Shown in pieces: positions 58,560 through 64,000 of a stretch of DNA of 64,000 nucleotides. The position numbers were made by a program, and so were the translations under genes. Source of the DNA: Pieris napi (Eukaryota > Arthropoda > Insecta > Lepidoptera > Pieridae); contig NC_062259.1 of assembly GCF_905475465.1 (NCBI RefSeq), forward strand, positions 8,938,501-9,002,500, written 5' to 3'. The notes beneath the pieces were generated by a model. That model ran no database searches and was not told the DNA's origin. It saw only the letters and a list, made by a program, of their open reading frames with translations. Position 1 is the first letter of the stretch; each line of letters starts with the position of its first letter.

Positions 58560-60130
58560 TAATAAAGCATGATTTCATAGCGACTATGAGACAAGGATCA
58601 ATAAGTTTTATGTATAACAGATAAAAATTTCCGTGACGTGAAGGATTCCTAGCGAAACAATAATTATTCTTGTTTGACTAAATCTAATTGCTCTAAAATT
58701 ATGATAATAATTCACTGATCTCTGTGCATTACGGGACTTCGCATCTAACGTGGTATTGATAAATATAGTCCACGAGTATAATTTCAAATATACAGTTATG
58801 GTTTTGATCGCATAGCAATGATTCAATCAATAAAAAATCTTGCTTTTTTACAGTAGCGTTGGAATTCATTAAAGCATTGACGTGTCGTTATAAATCTAAC
58901 TGAAATATTTTAACAAGATGGTAAAGCTCGCGATTCTTTTAATTTTGACTGGATATTGGATAAATCGAAACATACGTGGCATCGGAAGCTAGAGTTATCT
59001 AGATTGTTTTAAGGTATTTTAATGAACACACAACGATTTGTATCCAATCGGAATAGCGGCTCGAAGGCATTTGCCGATCATTAGAATTTCGCAAAATTGT
59101 CCTAGAAATTCAGATTAATTCTTAAATAAATTAAATCTGAACTGTATTTGGAGCGTTTGGGAAGCAAATTGGGAGCAATATATCGTCAATTTGAATGGGG
59201 TTCAGGTGGGCATATTTTTACATCGATATCATTATTCATGTTTCGTTAGGTTACCAAGTAACACGACACATAATATGCTTAACATACGATGAGCCGTTTT
59301 CTTCATAGAGAATATTGTAATTCTGTTAAATTCATCAGAGCGGGATCGTACGACCTCACGCTTCAAAAATTACGCTTTACGACCAAGCTGACATTGCATT
59401 TAAAGATATCACATACAAGCAGTTAAAAGTTGTAAATATAATACTGTAAAATAAATTGCGAAAACTGAAAGCTATTTAATGAACAGATCAGTAAAATTCG
59501 TTAAATTGTTTCAACAACTTGAAATAAATACAGTTTTTGTATTAATACATCTACCTACTTAATTTGAAAACGATTTTGCAAATAATAATTGTAAGCGCAT
59601 AAAATTTAACGTGATAAATTCAGCATTAAGTCGTTACATTTTCCAGATTCAATTTATAATTATTATTTCAATTTTGGAAAAGAACGAATGTGTATCATTT
59701 GTTCGGAGATTTTCATCTAGTTGTTAAACAAGAATATAATATATATATATGCTGTATATGCTGTATATGCTGTAGTCTATGACCTGAAAAGTTAACTGTG
59801 GTTTTTATTACAGGTAAATATAATATATAGTTATATTTACTATCGCTTGTATTATATAAACATATGCACGTTGAGAAACTCGTTTGTACTAAGTGAACTG
59901 AGTTCGTACAAGAAAAAAACCTAAAATAAAACAAGTACGTATTATATGATTCACGTTTAAAATATTACAATAAACTTCGCGTCCACTCTATAAAGAACTA
60001 TGATCAAAAATGTAACCTGTCAAACTTCTACTGTCATTCACCGTCAACATAATGACAATACAAAAGAGCCTCTACCAGTTTACCATTTATTATCAACTGT
60101 ACAGTTTGGATACGTTCATTATAAAACAAA
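58560..60130. other. AT-rich stretch upstream of the ferlin gene
   Basis: A tandem GCTGTATAT run (59750-59773) is present. 59335-59400 may be a decayed minus-strand SINE head (ACGACCTCACGCTTCA). No coding exon is seen. TATAAAG at 59989-59995 may belong to the ferlin promoter. Confidence 0.4.
59989..59995 (+). promoter_or_regulatory. possible TATA box of the ferlin gene
   Basis: TATAAAG stands about 140 bases before the ferlin start codon. No strong initiator is seen at the right distance, so support is weak. Confidence 0.25.
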
Positions 60131-60238
60131 ATGCTTTCGAAGTCGTCAGAGCAGTTTGAAAAGCAAAAAGCGGTAAGACCGCCGACTTACAGAATCGTAA
60201 ACGACCACAATACGGAAGCGATGCCTCAGTATCTTCAG
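60131..60238 (+). CDS. ferlin exon 1
   Basis: It encodes MLSKSSEQFEKQKAVRPPTY and then up to MPQYLQ. The donor CAG|GTTATG at 60239 is weaker than consensus. This is the least certain exon, supported by its start context, phase 0 and the smooth join to the C2B start in exon 2. Confidence 0.6.
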
Positions 60239-62477
60239 GTTATGTGCAGACAATTCTTATAAATTATTTATTATGGGTCCTTATTGGTTGAAGCACGCGT
60301 TTATCTTTTTGCTCAAATACAATGGAGCCCTGACTGTCGTACCGGTTCAAGTTGTATGTACCTTTATCGTTATTCGGTATAGTCCTTTAGTGGGTTGATT
60401 ACGAAAAAAATTCAATACTAATTACACCCAGGCGATAGGCCTTATCGCTTATAAAGGAACCCACCCGCCCAGTGCACACGTTGAACAATTTAAAATTTAT
60501 AATATTTTTTCCTGTTCCGGTGTTAAATTCTATATACTAACTGACATATTCAGACACCGTAGATAGATAGGACGTTGACGTGATTAGGACATTAAATTTA
60601 ATTAGGTATAATTGAGTTAATGGTCTTGTTGATTGTGGTAATATTTAGAAATTGTATGGATATTTTGTGATTGAATTTTTTAATATATCTACAGATATCC
60701 ATTAACGTTATAGAGGGAAGAAAACTTGCTTGGTTCAACCCACACTCAGCTAATTCGTACGTTATAGTGGTATATGGAAAGAAGAAATATAGAACTAGCT
60801 TACGAAGAAACATGCTTGAACCATACTATAATGAAGTATATTTTTATTTAATATTTAAATATTTATCGTCGTTATATACATTTTAAGTCTTTTAAGTTAA
60901 GTATTTATATAGAGAATGGGACAAGGTTAACGAAAATAATAATAACTTATAGTCTTTCTTTTTAAATATAAATATCATACATTTTTATAATATATTTTGC
61001 CGATGAGTAGGGATGCCTACAGATTTAAATTTAATGACGTGGAATAAGTGATACCTGTACCTTATGTTCCATAATTAACATATTTTTATTTTTTATTTTA
61101 TTTTCATTTATGGTCTCGGCACGTAAGAGATTTAAATTTGAAGTTTTTTTTGGTTGCATTTATAGTACGAATAACATTCTGCAAATATACAAAAATCTAT
61201 TTTACATTTAAAAATAATTATTTGTAGCTATTTACTTTTGATACCTGCGCCAACATCGAAGATATACTAAGAACAAATGTATGGGTAGCTATTATGGAGC
61301 CGAGATGCTATGCGTCGCCACGAATTCTTGGCGAGACCTCAATAGATTTGAATCTTATTTGGACCCAACCCAGTGAGTATTTTCCAATACCTATAACAAG
61401 TTCAGAATAAAAAAATAAAGACGTTTTAGACGAAGAAAAGTTTGACGAAAAAATTGTGAAATTTTAATAATAATTCTTCCATTACTCACTCACTTACATT
61501 ACTCCTAAAAAAATTACTATAATATACAAATCATGAATAGTTTTTTTTAAATATAATATTAATTTGACTATGATAATAAAACATTACGAGCGCATCTCTA
61601 ACTCACGTTATCCATTTTTCGTCAACATGCGATATTAAGTAAAAAAAATCATTTTGCACAGCTGGGTTTCGGCCGTCGTCATAATGACAACGAAACCCAG
61701 CTTCGAACCGCTAACAATGAGCTAATTTGTAATAAATATTTTAATTAATAAAATATGTATATAAACAATCTAGATCATCAAGCAGTGAATAAATGGGTCC
61801 AGTTGCATTTACCCCGCAATCACTCGTTCGGGCCAGTTGGATTTTTGAAATTGTGTATTTCTATCTCTTTTAGAGGAGAAATGCAAATCTATTCTGCCAG
61901 CGTGAGAAACGAAAAAGTAGAAGAGTATGTGTACATATTTATTTATTTTAACATGTTTCTGTTATTTTTATTTTTGAATATCAGAAATATTAGACTATCT
62001 CGGAAGGTAGTAAAGGATATTTGGCAGTGATTGGATTTTGCATTGAATTTTGCGATACTCAGTTCGGCTAGAATATCAGTTCCATCAGGCTATGAAAACT
62101 GATATGTTGAGAATGCATTTCTCTATCAGCCGCTGTGGATGAGTCGATCTGGAGAATTGGAATTCCCATATTCGCAATTCCCGGGAAAATGACGCATGGA
62201 ATGGCGGAGTGAAAGCATTCTCGTCCTTATTATATTCCGTATTTATATTGAAATTTAAGTTAAAGTAAATGCAATTCAATTCATATAATTTAATGTATAT
62301 ATCTATTATAATCACGTGTATTGTAGAACTCTTCTCTTATCGGGATCGGAACAGCAGTGTGCCAATTACCAGATAACGATTTACGAGGCGTTTGGTCTAC
62401 CATGTAACCCTGGAGGAGATAGAAGATATGCAAAGCCACCCAGTACTTATGTGAAAGTGTTCTTCTGTGGACTTGTG
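60131..62477 (+). CDS. otoferlin-like ferlin, 5' part (five exons; continues past the window)
   Basis: The coding parts are 60131-60238, 60695-60835, 61228-61372, 61774-61924 and 62327-62477, with all junctions in phase (0, 0, 1, 2) and GT/AG introns; about 232 residues are visible. Residues 35-145 match the ferlin C2B domain: YLQISINVIEGRKLAWFN, KKKYRTSLRRN, EPYYNELFTFD, ILGETSIDLNLIWTQP and NKWVQLHLP..GFLKLCISI. Residues 183-231 match the run-in to C2C: TLLLSGSEQQ, NYQITIYEAFGLP, STYVKVFFCGL. Ferlins are large tail-anchored multi-C2 proteins for membrane fusion. This one begins at C2B with no C2A, as the start (AAACAAAATG) follows an in-frame stop at 60122. The usual loop aspartates are not seen in the visible C2 loops, so calcium binding there is doubtful. 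The fly ferlin, misfire, acts in sperm; whether this is its orthologue is open. Confidence 0.8.
60695..60835 (+). CDS. ferlin exon 2: first half of C2B
   Basis: The acceptor ATCTACAG ends at 60694. It encodes ISINVIEGRKLAWFN, SYVIVVYGKKKYRTSLRR and EPYYNE, and ends at donor GTATAT. The VIE-R-LAW word and the YYNE end are close to otoferlin C2B. Confidence 0.82.
61037..61095 (+). mobile_element. short retroelement tail
   Basis: GGAATAAGTGATACCTGTAC and TTATGTTCCATAATTAACAT repeat the word at 26934-26975 and run into an A/T tail. It lies in ferlin intron 2. Confidence 0.4.
61228..61372 (+). CDS. ferlin exon 3: second half of C2B
   Basis: The acceptor ATTTGTAG ends at 61227. It encodes LFTFDTCANIEDILRTNVWV, AIMEPRCYAS and ILGETSIDLNLIWTQP. 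The donor GTGAGT is at 61373, phase 1. Confidence 0.82.
61774..61924 (+). CDS. ferlin exon 4: end of C2B and linker
   Basis: The acceptor AATCTAG ends at 61773. It encodes HQAVNKWVQLHLPRN, GFLKLCISISFRGEMQIY and a charged linker, RNEKVEE. The donor GTATGT is at 61925, phase 2. Confidence 0.8.
62327..62477 (+). CDS. ferlin exon 5: start of C2C
   Basis: The acceptor TATTGTAG ends at 62326. It encodes TLLLSGSEQQCANYQITIYE, FGLP, PPSTYVKVFFCGLV. The end is taken at donor GTAGGA (62478); GTGGTA three bases earlier is an alternative. The next exon is not found before the window ends. Confidence 0.78.
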
Positions 62478-62770
62478 GTAGGAGTAATGTTTTATTGACC
62501 CTTTTCAATCGGTAATTAGACAGTATGAAAAATAAAGTGTTACTGAGAGTAATCTGTATAAAACATGGCATTAAAAAGCACTATGGAGTAACATAACTTG
62601 TAAATAGTCATTAATTTTACTATTACTGTTTTGGAGTGTAATTGTGTCGGAGACTAGGAGACTTTTAATCGAAATATTGTAATAATAATAAAAGCCCGTT
62701 TAATTTCCAATAATTACAAAAGTAGAATATACAGTTTATATTCGTTATATACATTTTTTTCTTGTTATCC
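62478..62770 (+). other. ferlin intron, AT-rich
   Basis: No exon is recognised. It continues into the antisense retroelement relic. Confidence 0.4.
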
Positions 62771-62774
62771 TAAT

Positions 62775-63535
62775 ATCCTAGCTTCCTTTAATACCGTTGA
62801 TCGGAACCCCTCGCGGGTAAAGACCTCTTCCAGCCTTTTCCAAATATTTTTATCCATGGTTTTCTTTCTCCATTTGCTAACGTTTCTATTTCTTCTATCC
62901 ACCTTTTTTTTGGGGCACCCTCTTCTGCTATCCCTTGATCCTTTCTATATAGTTTTCTAGTTTAGTCTTTAAAGTCCGCCTTTTATCTGTGCATCTTGCT
63001 GTATGCCCCACCCATTGCCACTTCTGTTTTAGGGCATAATGATAATCACTTTTGTATTTGTCTTATTATTTCGATTTGCACTTTATGAATTCTTCTTATT
63101 TTTAGTACGCTTCTTTCAGTTTCGTTCTGGTATGCTACTAGTTTGGTTTTTACTATTATGTTATAATATGTCCACGTTTGATAGCCGTATGTGAGAGTAG
63201 GTTCTTACCTACAAGTGTCCAAGACAATTTTTTTAAGGTGAAGGAGAAATTTTCCTTCTAAGATTTCATTCAGGGACCAAAACTTTTTCCAGCCCATATT
63301 AATTCACAGCTCTACCTTAATTGCTTCCTTTTTATCTTAGAATGATAATTGTTTAACTAGGTATATGTAGTTATTTACTTATTCAAGAGGCTTTCCGTTA
63401 AGGTATACAGTGTTTGCGCCATTTGTCATTATTTTAGTTTTGTTCTCGATCATTTTAAGATCTACTTTTTACTTTCTTCCTACTAGTTCCTTACTTGTTT
63501 CATCGAATAAGTCAATACCTATATTAAATAAATCG
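62775..63535 (-). mobile_element. RTE-like non-LTR reverse-transcriptase relic, antisense in a ferlin intron
   Basis: On the minus strand, in order: KVDLKMIENKTKIMTNGA, VYLNGKPLE, VNNYIYL, KKEAIKVEL, NMGWKKFWSLNEILEGK, LTYGYQTWTY, KTKLVAYQNETERSVLKIRR, LKQKWQWVGHTARCTDKR and RGVPI. This is the standard order of the last third of an insect RTE-type reverse transcriptase (after the YADD region to the C-terminus). Stops interrupt it, so it is dead. It lies opposite to the host gene. Confidence 0.75.
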
Positions 63536-63539
63536 AAAA

Positions 63540-64000
63540 ATAATGTTTGTGTAATAGTATAAGATCCCGCTATACAACGACCTTCACCGAGATGCTTATT
63601 TAATGAAACTTATTTTATATTTAATTTAATATGTCAATAAATATAATCCATATGGGTTGTCTAGCAAATTTCAGTCCAGAGTATGTTTAATTAATATATA
63701 AAAAAAAAAATTTTTTTTATAATTTGCATGTAGTAAATTTTTTGAACTTTTTTCAATCAATATTTTTATTCAGGGTAGTATTATATATGTATCACTAAAA
63801 CCTTCTTTTATACTAAAGATGTATATATACTTTAGTGTCACATAAAAAATATACACATAAATAATTAATTGATTAAAAACAACCTAACTTTTGCATATTC
63901 TATGGGCTTTATACTTTCGATTGGTATAGAATTTATCTAATAAGCATACCGGTGAAATGTTTAAAAAAATATTTTTGATAAAAATTAATTAAAAATACTC
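63540..64000. other. AT-rich end of the window
   Basis: Very AT-rich, probably still ferlin intron. No exon or repeat is recognised. Confidence 0.4.

Overview
This window is animal, and most likely lepidopteran (butterfly or moth), nuclear DNA. It is AT-rich, its genes are split into short exons with GT/AG introns, and it is packed with insect-type dispersed repeats: a tRNA-derived SINE in about ten or more copies, many 3' fragments of several non-LTR retrotransposon families, Harbinger-like MITEs, a broken mariner and a 5S-like relic. No bacterial, phage or CRISPR feature is visible. The species cannot be named from the sequence alone.

Only two genes are convincing, both on the + strand in the right third. 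(1) An apterous-family LIM-homeodomain gene (coding 45013-55264, six coding exons, 354 residues). It has two intact LIM zinc fingers, a KGRPRKRK basic patch and a full homeodomain split after the Gln before the WFQN recognition helix. Its LIM domains look closer to vertebrate LHX2/LHX9 than to fly Ap, so it may be the second insect paralogue (apterous-B type); this is inference. (2) The 5' part of an otoferlin-like ferlin (60131-62477, five exons, about 232 residues before the window ends). It starts directly at a C2 domain that matches ferlin C2B and runs into a C2C start.

Layout. 1-44.9 kb: no confident protein-coding gene, only repeats separated by AT-rich unique sequence, with several GC-richer unique blocks (about 0.2-0.56, 14.3 and 35.5-35.8 kb) and a few TATA/initiator-like spots (9.53, 14.85 kb). 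This stretch may be the upstream regulatory domain and a 5' intron of apterous. 44.9-56.2 kb: apterous, whose second and fourth introns hold a minisatellite-bearing inverted-repeat element, a 5S rRNA-like relic, a retroelement tail and a GC-richer block that could be an enhancer. 56.2-60.1 kb: intergenic, with a CRE-rich promoter-like cluster and SINEs. 60.1-64 kb: ferlin 5' exons with an antisense non-LTR reverse-transcriptase relic in an intron.

How it fits together: apterous is a transcription factor (in insects, dorsal wing identity and neuron fate, acting with the Chip/Ldb cofactor). The ferlin is a membrane-fusion protein. Nothing in the sequence links their functions; they are neighbours in tandem orientation. 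The structurally most striking items are the palindromic elements (12.7-13.05, 21.5, 29.4-29.9, 42.6-43.0, 47.4-48.0 kb). I found no clear sign of an entirely new biological system.
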